Assembly: GCA_002314715.1 (NCBI GenBank) | Contig: DCGY01000098.1 | Span: 1 to 15,618 of the forward strand | Reading direction: 5' to 3' | Length of the DNA: 15,618 nt | DNA from: Lachnospiraceae bacterium UBA1766 | GTDB lineage: Bacteria > Bacillota > Clostridia > Lachnospirales > Lachnospiraceae | Shown: positions 1 through 5,696 of the stretch, piece after piece | How the letters are laid out: the number at the start of each line of letters is the position of its first letter | Position numbering within the stretch: the first letter of the stretch is position 1 | Made by a program: the position numbers and the translations under genes | Notes under the pieces: generated by a model | Database searches by the model: none | What the model was told of the DNA's origin: nothing | What the model saw: only the letters and a program-made list of their open reading frames with translations

Positions 1-903
1 ATGGTATTCGTTACCTGTGGTATGGGTGGTGGTACCGGTACCGGTGCAGCTCCCGTTGTAGCGAAATTGGCGAAGGATATGGGGATCCTTACCGTTGGTG
101 TTGTTACAAAGCCTTTCCGTTTCGAAGCAAAAGCACGTATGCAGAACGCGCTTTCCGGCATCGAGAAGATTAAAGAGAATGTAGATACACTTATCGTTAT
201 TCCCAATGATAAGTTGTTGGAAATTGTAGACAGACGTACCACGATGCCCGAGGCATTAAAGAAGGCAGATGAAGTCCTTCAGCAGGCAGTTCAGGGTATT
301 ACCGACTTGATTAACCTTCCTGCAATCATTAACCTTGACTTCGCAGATATTCAGACTGTTATGAAGGATAAGGGTATTGCTCATATCGGTATCGGTTACG
401 GTAAGGGCGATGACAAGGCACTGGAAGCTGTTAAGATGGCAGTAGAGAGCCCCTTGCTTGAAACTACAATTACCGGTGCAAGCCACGTTATTGTTAATGT
501 TTGCGGTGATATCACCCTTGCAGATGCTTCTGATGCAGCAGGATATGTTCAGGATCTTGCAGGTGAAGAAGTAAATATCATTTTTGGTGCTATGTACGAT
601 GAGAGCCAGACCGATAGCTGTACCATTACCGTTATTGCAACCGGTTTGGATGATATCAATGCACAGGCTGCAGGATATCAGAGCCGTTTGACTTCTCCTG
701 CTTACAGACAGCAGACCGCATATGCAACTCCGAATTCACTGAAGAGCTTTAATATTCAGCCTTCCGTTGCACCTGTACAGCCGGTACAGCCTATTTCAAA
801 GCCTGCAGCAGCTCCCATTCCGAATCTTGGAAAGCCTGCAGATATTAAGAGCTCCGTAAGCTCTACTTCTTTAAAGATTCCGGATTTCCTTCAGAAGAAG
901 TAA
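1..903 (+). CDS. ftsZ: Cell division protein FtsZ, 5'-truncated by the window
   Basis: FtsZ is the tubulin-like GTPase that forms the division ring. The visible 300 residues begin just before the tubulin signature GGGTGTGAAP (residues 9-18), which binds the GTP phosphates. The rest of the GTPase domain and the C-terminal activation domain follow, to about residue 220. A Pro/Ala/Ser-rich linker (about 225-290) with a VQPVQP repeat comes next, and the protein closes with the conserved C-terminal peptide IPDFLQKK that binds partners such as FtsA. The ATG at position 1 is an internal Met; by family comparison roughly 95-100 N-terminal residues lie upstream of the window. A strong terminator follows the stop. 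Location just upstream of spoIIGA-sigE matches Bacilli and Clostridia. Identification is very secure. Confidence 0.98.
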   Translation: MVFVTCGMGGGTGTGAAPVVAKLAKDMGILTVGVVTKPFRFEAKARMQNALSGIEKIKENVDTLIVIPNDKLLEIVDRRTTMPEALKKADEVLQQAVQGITDLINLPAIINLDFADIQTVMKDKGIAHIGIGYGKGDDKALEAVKMAVESPLLETTITGASHVIVNVCGDITLADASDAAGYVQDLAGEEVNIIFGAMYDESQTDSCTITVIATGLDDINAQAAGYQSRLTSPAYRQQTAYATPNSLKSFNIQPSVAPVQPVQPISKPAAAPIPNLGKPADIKSSVSSTSLKIPDFLQKK

Positions 904-933
904 TTCGGCAGTAATTGAATGTATGGATAAGAT

Positions 934-961
934 AAAGCCATCCCTTTGGGATGGCTTTTTT
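934..961 (+). terminator. Rho-independent terminator of ftsZ
   Basis: There is a perfect 11-bp stem (934-944 with 948-958), AAAGCCATCCC against GGGATGGCTTT, with a 3-nt loop and a run of six T at 956-961. It lies 30 nt after the ftsZ stop and isolates ftsZ transcription from spoIIGA. Confidence 0.93.
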
Positions 962-1029
962 GTTTGCAGGGTATCATGAAAGGAATGCATTTACGAAGGA
1001 AGAAAATTATTTGATTCTTGTCCCATGGT

Positions 1030-1062
1030 TTGACAAAATTCTTGAACCTTAAGAATTATAAT
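1030..1062 (+). promoter_or_regulatory. spoIIG-type promoter with long spacer
   Basis: A consensus -35 TTGACA (1030-1035) and a consensus -10 TATAAT (1057-1062) are separated by 21 nt, far above the usual 17. The B. subtilis spoIIG promoter has a similarly overlong spacer (22 bp) and needs Spo0A~P bound over the -35. Here TTTGACA (1029-1035) is one base from the inverted 0A box TTCGACA, and TTACGAA (991-997) is one base from TGNCGAA. A start near 1069 leaves only about 13 nt before the ATG at 1082. The boxes are read directly; Spo0A control is inferred. Confidence 0.75.
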
Positions 1063-1081
1063 GAAGTCATGGAGAGAAAAG

Positions 1082-1906
1082 ATGCAGGTTGAGATTTGTG
1101 TTGAACGCTTGTTTTTGAATACATTTTTGACACAATGGGTTTTACTGTCGCTGGTAAACGAGAGGAATATGCGATGTTCCGGATGCATGAGAAGGTTATT
1201 GGCCGCTTTTGTGGGAACAATTGTGTTTATTGCCGTGTTGTGGATGAAGATGGGCCTGATTTTTAGTGGAGTTTTTCTTTTCGTTGGAACGGTATGGATG
1301 CTTTGGATAGCATTTCCTTTTTGCGATGGGAAAGGTGTATTTTTGTGTTTGGAACAGCTTGTAATCGCCGGTATTTTTTTCGGTGGCGGGGTATTGCTGT
1401 TGTTTCGTTTCTGCGCCTTCTTTTCATACGGCTATTGGAAATATGTTTTTCTGATTTGGGCATACGGGAATTTTCTGATATGGTTGGAGAGGAGACTTAG
1501 AAGTGGAAAAAAGGAACAACCGGTCTGCAAGGCTCGTTTCTGCGGTTCGGATGGGAAGGAAATTATTCTTCCGGTTATTCTTGACACGGGGAATCGATTG
1601 CGGGAACCCATCAGTCACAGGCCTGTATGTGTTTGGAAGGGGAAAGGGTTTCACCTCTGCGGAAGGGAAGAAGGATTTCGGATAATTCCCTTTCAAAGTG
1701 TGGGGAAAACAGGGCTTTTGGAAGCGTACTTCCAGGAAAAATGCGTGATTCAAATCAATGGAATAGAAAAAACAGTGTATCATTTCTATGTTGCGACAGA
1801 TATGCAGAATCAGGATGCGGAAAAGGAAACAGGGGAAGCTTATTTAATCTTTCCACCTGCTTTATTATATGAGAGAGAAAGGAAAAGACTATGGTTGGGG
1901 CATTGA
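1082..1906 (+). CDS. spoIIGA: SpoIIGA, sigma-E-processing membrane aspartic protease
   Basis: This 274-aa protein matches SpoIIGA, which sits in the sporulation septum and cleaves the pro-peptide of sigma-E in the mother cell. About five hydrophobic segments fill residues 6-130, followed by a soluble C-terminal protease domain. The aspartic protease motif LDTGNRLREP has its catalytic Asp at residue 168, and the RIIPFQSVG block typical of the family follows. The start is placed at 1082 because GGAGAG (1071-1076) is well spaced from it. An in-frame ATG at 1061 overlaps the -10 box and would not be transcribed from the predicted promoter. The 3' end overlaps sigE by 16 nt, indicating co-transcription with its substrate. 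The protein is somewhat shorter than B. subtilis SpoIIGA (309 aa), the usual case in Clostridia. Confidence 0.93.
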   Translation: MQVEICVERLFLNTFLTQWVLLSLVNERNMRCSGCMRRLLAAFVGTIVFIAVLWMKMGLIFSGVFLFVGTVWMLWIAFPFCDGKGVFLCLEQLVIAGIFFGGGVLLLFRFCAFFSYGYWKYVFLIWAYGNFLIWLERRLRSGKKEQPVCKARFCGSDGKEIILPVILDTGNRLREPISHRPVCVWKGKGFHLCGREEGFRIIPFQSVGKTGLLEAYFQEKCVIQINGIEKTVYHFYVATDMQNQDAEKETGEAYLIFPPALLYERERKRLWLGH

Positions 1907-2625
1907 AGTATCCGTTTTTTGCACGAAAGATGAGCACGCCGAAACAAATGGTTTTGGGCCCGTGGGACAGCATTTATTATATTGGGGGCACGGATATTCT
2001 TCCGCCACCCCTAAGTCCGGAGGTGGAAAATCAGGCAATTGTGACCTTGGGGAGCAGTCAGCCGGAAGAAGCCAGAGCACTTTTGATTGAGCATAACCTT
2101 CGTCTGGTGGTGTACATTGCCAAGAAGTTTGACAATACAGGCGTGGGAGTGGAGGATTTAATTTCCATTGGTACAATCGGTCTTATAAAGGCAATCAATA
2201 CCTATAATCCGGGAAAAAACATTAAGCTGGCCACCTACGCATCCAGATGTATCGAAAATGAAATTCTGATGTATTTGCGCAGAAACAATAAAACCCGTCT
2301 GGAGGTTTCCATTGATGAGCCGTTAAACGTGGATTGGGATGGAAACGAATTGCTGTTATCTGATATTCTGGGCACGGATGAGGATGTGATTTATAAGGAT
2401 TTGGAATGTCAGGTGGAACAGAAGTTATTAATGAATGCGCTTCGAAAGCTAAATAAAAGAGAACAGACGATCATTCGTTTGCGATTTGGATTAGATCGCA
2501 GTGACGGACAGGAATTAACCCAAAAGGAGGTGGCAACGCTTTTGGGAATATCTCAATCTTATATCTCCAGACTGGAAAAAAAGATTATGAAACAGTTAAA
2601 ACGGGAAATGGTGTTGCATGCATGA
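1891..2625 (+). CDS. sigE: RNA polymerase sigma factor SigE (pro-sigma-E), mother-cell sporulation sigma
   Basis: This 244-aa protein is the early mother-cell sigma factor, made as an inactive precursor. The blocks NLRLVVYIAKKF, EDLISIGTIGLIKA and LATYASRCIENEILMYLRRNNK (regions 2.1-2.4) and the C-terminal helix-turn-helix LLGISQSYISRLEKK (region 4.2) are nearly identical to B. subtilis SigE. The first 29 residues are the divergent pro-peptide. The conserved cleavage context YYIGG sits at residues 29-33, matching B. subtilis cleavage between two Tyr residues. Start ATG 1891 has AAAGGA upstream (1878-1883) and overlaps the end of spoIIGA. Expression is expected from the spoIIG-type promoter. 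Assignment is very secure; the pro-peptide boundary is by homology. Confidence 0.97.
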   Translation: MVGALKYPFFARKMSTPKQMVLGPWDSIYYIGGTDILPPPLSPEVENQAIVTLGSSQPEEARALLIEHNLRLVVYIAKKFDNTGVGVEDLISIGTIGLIKAINTYNPGKNIKLATYASRCIENEILMYLRRNNKTRLEVSIDEPLNVDWDGNELLLSDILGTDEDVIYKDLECQVEQKLLMNALRKLNKREQTIIRLRFGLDRSDGQELTQKEVATLLGISQSYISRLEKKIMKQLKREMVLHA

Positions 2626-2653
2626 TTTCGTCAAATTGACCAGTAGGCATGCC

Positions 2654-2682
2654 TTTACAGAGGCTGAAAAAAAGCATATACT
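2654..2682 (+). promoter_or_regulatory. Sigma-A-type promoter upstream of the 101-aa gene
   Basis: TTTACA (2654-2659) and TATACT (2677-2682) are separated by exactly 17 nt, each one base off consensus. The predicted start near 2689 gives a leader of about 27 nt. A perfect 10-bp palindrome AGGCATGCCT (2645-2654) abuts the -35 and could be an operator. Confidence 0.6.
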
Positions 2683-2715
2683 AGGGGTATCGGAAGATAG
2701 AAAACGGAGAAGCAT

Positions 2716-3021
2716 ATGATCAAAAGAGAAGATATTTTATCTATGGAATACCTAAAAAAGACAGAGTTTACCGGTTGTCATCAGGGGATGCGTTTTCGCC
2801 TGGAGAAGCATAGCAAGGAAGACGGCACGGAGCTTTTGGTAACAATCTGGCCGGAACCTTTTAATTATTTTTCCACGCCGGAGGAACAGAAGGAGCGGAA
2901 TGCCTTTTCCTTTGACGAAGACGGAGTGGTGGATGCCATTGCATGGATGAACGACAAACTGTTCGAGGAGAAAGAAAAGTGGGACAACGCTCCTTCGAAT
3001 TGGAGTAATTATAAATTTTAA
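2716..3021 (+). CDS. Uncharacterised 101-aa protein between sigE and sigG
   Basis: This is a small soluble acidic protein with no signal peptide or membrane segment. I cannot assign a family. It has a KKTEFTGCHQGMRFRLEK block (residues 14-31), a predicted beta-rich middle (LLVTIWPEPFNYF) and an acidic, tryptophan-containing C-terminus. A good ribosome site, GGAG (2706-2709), lies 6 nt before the ATG, and a plausible sigma-A promoter lies upstream, so it looks like a real expressed gene. It sits where sigE and sigG are directly adjacent in B. subtilis. A sporulation role is possible from position only. The sigma-A-like promoter argues against strict sporulation-sigma control, though read-through from sigE is possible. 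Confidence 0.8.
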   Translation: MIKREDILSMEYLKKTEFTGCHQGMRFRLEKHSKEDGTELLVTIWPEPFNYFSTPEEQKERNAFSFDEDGVVDAIAWMNDKLFEEKEKWDNAPSNWSNYKF

Positions 3022-3027
3022 AGAGAA

Positions 3028-3050
3028 AAGTGGATGGGTGGCATCCACTT
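3028..3050 (-). terminator. Terminator hairpin between the 101-aa gene and sigG
   Basis: A perfect 9-bp stem AAGTGGATG / CATCCACTT (3028-3036 with 3042-3050) has a 5-nt loop. On the minus strand it is followed by a T-rich tract (TTCTCTTT), so it best serves sigG, whose TAA stop (3051-3049) overlaps the stem. On the plus strand no T tract follows, so termination of the upstream gene is less certain. Confidence 0.7.
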
Positions 3051-3831
3051 AAGCAATCAAATTGTTTTTCATGACCTTTAAGGCACTTTTTTCCAAACGG
3101 GACACCTGCGCCTGGGAGATTCCGATTAAATCGGCTACTTCCATTTGGGTTTTCCCCTCGAAGAAACGCAGATCAATAATTTCCCTTTCCCGTTTGTTTA
3201 GTTTTTTCATGGCTTCATTTAAGGAGAGATGCTCAACCCAGGTATCCTCCTTATTTTTTTTGTCCGAAATCTGATCCATAATCGCAATGGAGTCGCCGTT
3301 ATCGGTGTATACCGGCTCGTAAAGGCTCATAGGACTTTGAATCGCATCCATGGCATAGACGATATCTTCTTTGGGGATTCCGGTAACTTCTGCGATTTCT
3401 TCCAGTGTGGGTTCTTTTAGGTTTTTGCGGGTCAAGGTTTCTTTTACATAAAGGACCTTGTAGGCGGTGTCCTTTACCGAACGTGATACACGAATCGAAG
3501 AACTGTTATCCCGCAGGAAACGGCGGATTTCCCCAATAATCATAGGTACCGCATAGGTGGAGAATTTCACCTGTAAAGTGGTATCAAAATGGTCAATGGC
3601 CTTGATCAGACCGATGCAGCCGATTTGAAACAAATCATCCGGATTTTCATTTGTGGAAGAGAAGCGTCGAATGACGCTAAGAACAAGTCGTAAGTTGCCC
3701 TCAATGTATTGATTCCTGGCCAAAGAATCTCCCGCATTGATTTTTCGAAACAGTTCTTCCTTTTCTTCTGTCTTCAGTACAGGGAGGCGTGAAGTATTCA
3801 CTCCGCAAATTTCTACTTTTCCCAAGGACAT
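3049..3831 (-). CDS. sigG: RNA polymerase sigma factor SigG, late forespore sigma
   Basis: This 260-aa protein matches sigma-G across its length. The N-terminal KVEICGVNTSRLPVLK is the SigG hallmark. Next come GNLRLVLSVIRRF, DDLFQIGCIGLIKAID and KFSTYAVPMIIGEIRRFLRD (region 2), and GKTQMEVADLIGISQAQVSRLEK (region 4.2, promoter -35 recognition). It directs late gene expression in the forespore after engulfment. The start at 3831 is preceded by an AAAGGGG ribosome site and a near-perfect sigma-F promoter, as expected for the sigma-F to sigma-G relay. Unlike B. subtilis, where sigG follows sigE in the same direction, here it is inverted and separated from sigE by a small unknown gene. Assignment is very secure. 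Confidence 0.97.
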   Translation of the reverse strand: MSLGKVEICGVNTSRLPVLKTEEKEELFRKINAGDSLARNQYIEGNLRLVLSVIRRFSSTNENPDDLFQIGCIGLIKAIDHFDTTLQVKFSTYAVPMIIGEIRRFLRDNSSSIRVSRSVKDTAYKVLYVKETLTRKNLKEPTLEEIAEVTGIPKEDIVYAMDAIQSPMSLYEPVYTDNGDSIAIMDQISDKKNKEDTWVEHLSLNEAMKKLNKREREIIDLRFFEGKTQMEVADLIGISQAQVSRLEKSALKVMKNNLIA

Positions 3832-3864
3832 AGGCTACCCCTTTCCCGATATTGGATTTACAGG

Positions 3865-3894
3865 TAGTATTGCCCTATGGGGACCATTTTATAC
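3865..3894 (-). promoter_or_regulatory. Sigma-F promoter of sigG
   Basis: On the minus strand, -35 GTATA (3894-3890) and -10 GGCAATACTA (3874-3865) are separated by 15 nt. Both fit the B. subtilis sigma-F consensus (GYWTA, 15-16 nt, GGNRANANTW) at every defined base. Location 34 nt upstream of the sigG start agrees with the known sigma-F control of sigG. Confidence 0.85.
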
Positions 3895-3936
3895 CATTTG
3901 TCATATACTATAGAAAGGGTGGGAAGCGGGCAGCGT

Positions 3937-4170
3937 ATGAAATTTTCGGATTTTCGATGTAAGGACGTTATTAATATCCGAGATTGCAAAAGATTGGGCA
4001 AGGTATGTGATATGGAATTTGATGAATGCAAAGGTTGTATCTGTAAAATAATGGTTCCGGGCTCCGGAAAAATCTTTAGTTTTTTGCGTTGCGACCCGGA
4101 GATTGAAATCTGTTATAACGATATTAAACAGATTGGACCGGATATTATTTTGGTTGACATAAACTGCTAA
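3937..4170 (+). CDS. ymxH: YlmC/YmxH-family PRC-barrel-like sporulation protein, cysteine-rich
   Basis: This 77-aa protein resembles the YlmC/YmxH family, small PRC-barrel-like proteins found near sigE/sigG in endospore formers; the molecular function is unknown. The family pattern is visible as FRCKDVINIRDCKRLGKVCDMEFD, then VPGSGKIFSFLRCDPEIEI and a terminal IGPDIILVD. Nine cysteines (8, 17, 24, 31, 34, 36, 52, 59, 77) make it unusually Cys-rich, with C31-x2-C34-x-C36 closely packed. The ATG at 3937 is chosen because the family starts there. Its ribosome site is weak (GCGGG). An in-frame GTG at 3919 and an ATG at 3877 are possible but would add non-conserved residues, and 3877 overlaps the sigG promoter. 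It is divergent from sigG. Confidence 0.87.
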   Translation: MKFSDFRCKDVINIRDCKRLGKVCDMEFDECKGCICKIMVPGSGKIFSFLRCDPEIEICYNDIKQIGPDIILVDINC

Positions 4171-4182
4171 AAAACTTATAAT
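4154..4182 (+). promoter_or_regulatory. Consensus sigma-A promoter of nrdR
   Basis: TTGACA (4154-4159) and TATAAT (4177-4182) are separated by 17 nt, a perfect match. The -35 lies inside the last codons of ymxH. The start near 4189 gives a leader of about 36 nt. An inverted repeat ACTTAT-N11-ATAAGT (4174-4196) spans the -10 and start site. Confidence 0.85.
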
Positions 4183-4224
4183 ATATGGAAATAAGTATTC
4201 ATTTGGTACTTAGGAGGAAAGAAG

Positions 4225-4674
4225 ATGAAGTGTCCTTTTTGCAATCATGAGAATACAAGAGTAATTGATTCAAGACCTGCAGAAGATAACAATTCCATTC
4301 GACGCAGACGTATCTGTGATGAATGCGGAAAGCGTTTTACAACCTATGAAAAGATTGAAACAATTCCTTTGATTATCATAAAGAAGGATAATAACCGTGA
4401 AACCTACGATCGTACCAAGATTGAGGCCGGTGTACTTCGTGCCTGTCATAAGAGACCGGTTAGTGCGAAGCAGTTGACCGCTTTGATTGACGAAGTGGAA
4501 AACGAGATTTTCAACATGGAAGAGAAAGAAATCCCCAGTGAAATTATCGGTGAGCTGGTAATGAATAAGCTGAAGGAGTTAGACATGGTTGCTTACGTTC
4601 GTTTTGCTTCTGTTTACAGAGAGTTTAAGGACGTAAATACCTTTATGGATGAATTGAAAAAAGTACTTCAGTAA
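4225..4674 (+). CDS. nrdR: Transcriptional repressor NrdR
   Basis: This 149-aa protein is NrdR, the nucleotide-sensing repressor of ribonucleotide reductase genes. The N-terminal zinc ribbon has Cys3-Pro-x-Cys6 and Cys31-x2-Cys34. Between them lie the typical DSRPAED and IRRRRICDECGKRFTTYE blocks that bind the NrdR box. Residues about 48-138 form the ATP-cone that binds ATP/dATP. Length equals the family norm. The start has an AGGAGG ribosome site at 4212-4217. No nrd gene is in the window and I see no clear pair of NrdR boxes here, so its targets are elsewhere. Its promoter looks vegetative and strong, independent of the sporulation genes beside it. Confidence 0.97.
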   Translation: MKCPFCNHENTRVIDSRPAEDNNSIRRRRICDECGKRFTTYEKIETIPLIIIKKDNNRETYDRTKIEAGVLRACHKRPVSAKQLTALIDEVENEIFNMEEKEIPSEIIGELVMNKLKELDMVAYVRFASVYREFKDVNTFMDELKKVLQ

Positions 4675-4755
4675 TTTCGCATTTGCTCTTCAGCTTTTGA
4701 AAGTTTTTGCCGAAATATAGTATATGAATAAGAATTATACAAAGGAGGTGGACTC

Positions 4756-5142
4756 ATGGGAATTGGAAATATCAATGATTACAGCAGTTTTTTACGTAAT
4801 TATAATGCGCCGGCAATACCGAAGGTTTCTGCAGAAGAAGTTCGTATGCAGGACGAGAAGCGTGCGCAGCAGGAGTTAGAACTTCAACCGATTCCGCGTG
4901 AGGAGGCTCCGGTTGTTGCGCCTGTCAGAAATGATGCGAAGCTGGAAAATTTATCTGTTACCTTTAATAAGCAGGATAGCTTTGATTACATCGGTAAGGA
5001 CAGCAATATAGATAATCTGGATATGCGTAAGGCAATCTCGGATATGAAAAAGGATCAGGTACTTCAGCAGTACCAGTACTTCGTAGGAAGTGCAAAGAAC
5101 CTTTTCACAGATAATGCAGACGGAATTGTAATTCCGAAATAA
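4756..5142 (+). CDS. Uncharacterised 128-aa protein
   Basis: I do not recognise a named family. The protein starts MGIGNINDYSSFLRNY. A Pro/Glu-rich and probably disordered middle follows (residues about 20-58: PAIPKVSAEEVR, PIPREEAPVVAPV), and it ends in a probable helical segment MRKAISDMKKDQVLQQYQYFVG (residues about 91-112). There is no signal peptide or membrane segment. Translation should be efficient: AAAGGAGGTG lies 5 nt before the ATG. It is monocistronic, with nrdR ending 81 nt upstream and a strong terminator 12 nt downstream. The upstream gap holds GCCGAAAT (4709-4716), which resembles a sigma-D (flagellar sigma) -10 box but lacks a clear partner TAAA. A motility link is therefore only a guess. 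Confidence 0.85.
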   Translation: MGIGNINDYSSFLRNYNAPAIPKVSAEEVRMQDEKRAQQELELQPIPREEAPVVAPVRNDAKLENLSVTFNKQDSFDYIGKDSNIDNLDMRKAISDMKKDQVLQQYQYFVGSAKNLFTDNADGIVIPK

Positions 5143-5153
5143 GAACAACAGAC

Positions 5154-5178
5154 AGGGTCGCAGGAATGCGACCCTTTT
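5154..5178 (+). terminator. Rho-independent terminator after the 128-aa gene
   Basis: A perfect 9-bp stem AGGGTCGCA / TGCGACCCT (5154-5162 with 5167-5175) has a GGAA tetraloop and a T run (5175-5178). It separates the 128-aa gene from the XRE gene. Confidence 0.9.
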
Positions 5179-5240
5179 CTAGTTATACAGGTAATTGCAC
5201 GCAGAGGGCGTTTGCGAATAAACAATTGGAGGAAGAACAG

Positions 5241-5678
5241 ATGGCAGTGAAGAAAGTAGGAGAACGTATTAAGGAAGCCAGAACAGAGGCCGGATTTACC
5301 CAGGAAAGTCTTGCAAAGAAAATCAAAACCTTGTCCGCTTCCGATATCAGTAAGGCAGAGCGTGGCGAGAAGGAACTGACCAGAGAGGAATTGATTGCCA
5401 TTGCAAAGTTAACGGGAGTAACCCAGAAATCCCTGCTGGAGGCACCCAAGTCCTCTACCGCAAAAAAGACCACCAACAAAACTTCAACCACCAAGAAAAC
5501 AACATCCACAGGTACGACCATGAAGGTTACCGCTACCGAGAAAAAACTGGTGGAGTTGTATCGGGCTGCCGATTCGGATACCAAGAAAGAGGTAATGAAA
5601 ACCTTAAAGGGAGATGCTTCGGATGCAGAAGAGGTGCTCAGTGATCTTTTGGGAGGAATTTTGAAATCTTTGAAGTAA
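5241..5678 (+). CDS. XRE-family helix-turn-helix protein with Lys/Thr-rich linker
   Basis: This 145-aa protein has an N-terminal Cro/cI-type DNA-binding domain (residues about 4-63: VGERIKEARTEAGFTQESLAKKI, SASDISKAERGEKELTREELIAIAKLTGV). A low-complexity linker of Lys, Thr and Ser follows (about 69-96). The C-terminus is an acidic-basic helical segment ending DLLGGILKSLK. The linker is highly basic and may add non-specific DNA contacts or flexibility; this is inference. The start at 5241 has GGAGGAAG just upstream. A longer reading from 5166 would begin inside the preceding terminator hairpin and is rejected. It lies 18 nt upstream of a UvrD-like helicase gene and is probably co-transcribed. 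No promoter is convincing. It is more likely a regulator than an enzyme; targets are unknown. Confidence 0.88.
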   Translation: MAVKKVGERIKEARTEAGFTQESLAKKIKTLSASDISKAERGEKELTREELIAIAKLTGVTQKSLLEAPKSSTAKKTTNKTSTTKKTTSTGTTMKVTATEKKLVELYRAADSDTKKEVMKTLKGDASDAEEVLSDLLGGILKSLK

Positions 5679-5696
5679 GGTAGTTTTACATTCGGC

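Noticed and set aside
1061..1081. Upstream ATG as start of spoIIGA
   Set aside because: It overlaps the -10 box and lies before the predicted transcript start; ATG 1082 has a well-placed GGAGAG.
4675..4755. Sigma-D (flagellar) promoter
   Set aside because: The -10-like GCCGAAAT has no TAAA partner at 14-16 nt, so it is not listed as a feature.
5166..5240. N-terminal extension of the XRE protein from ATG 5166
   Set aside because: It starts inside a strong terminator hairpin and has no ribosome site; GGAGGAAG supports 5241.
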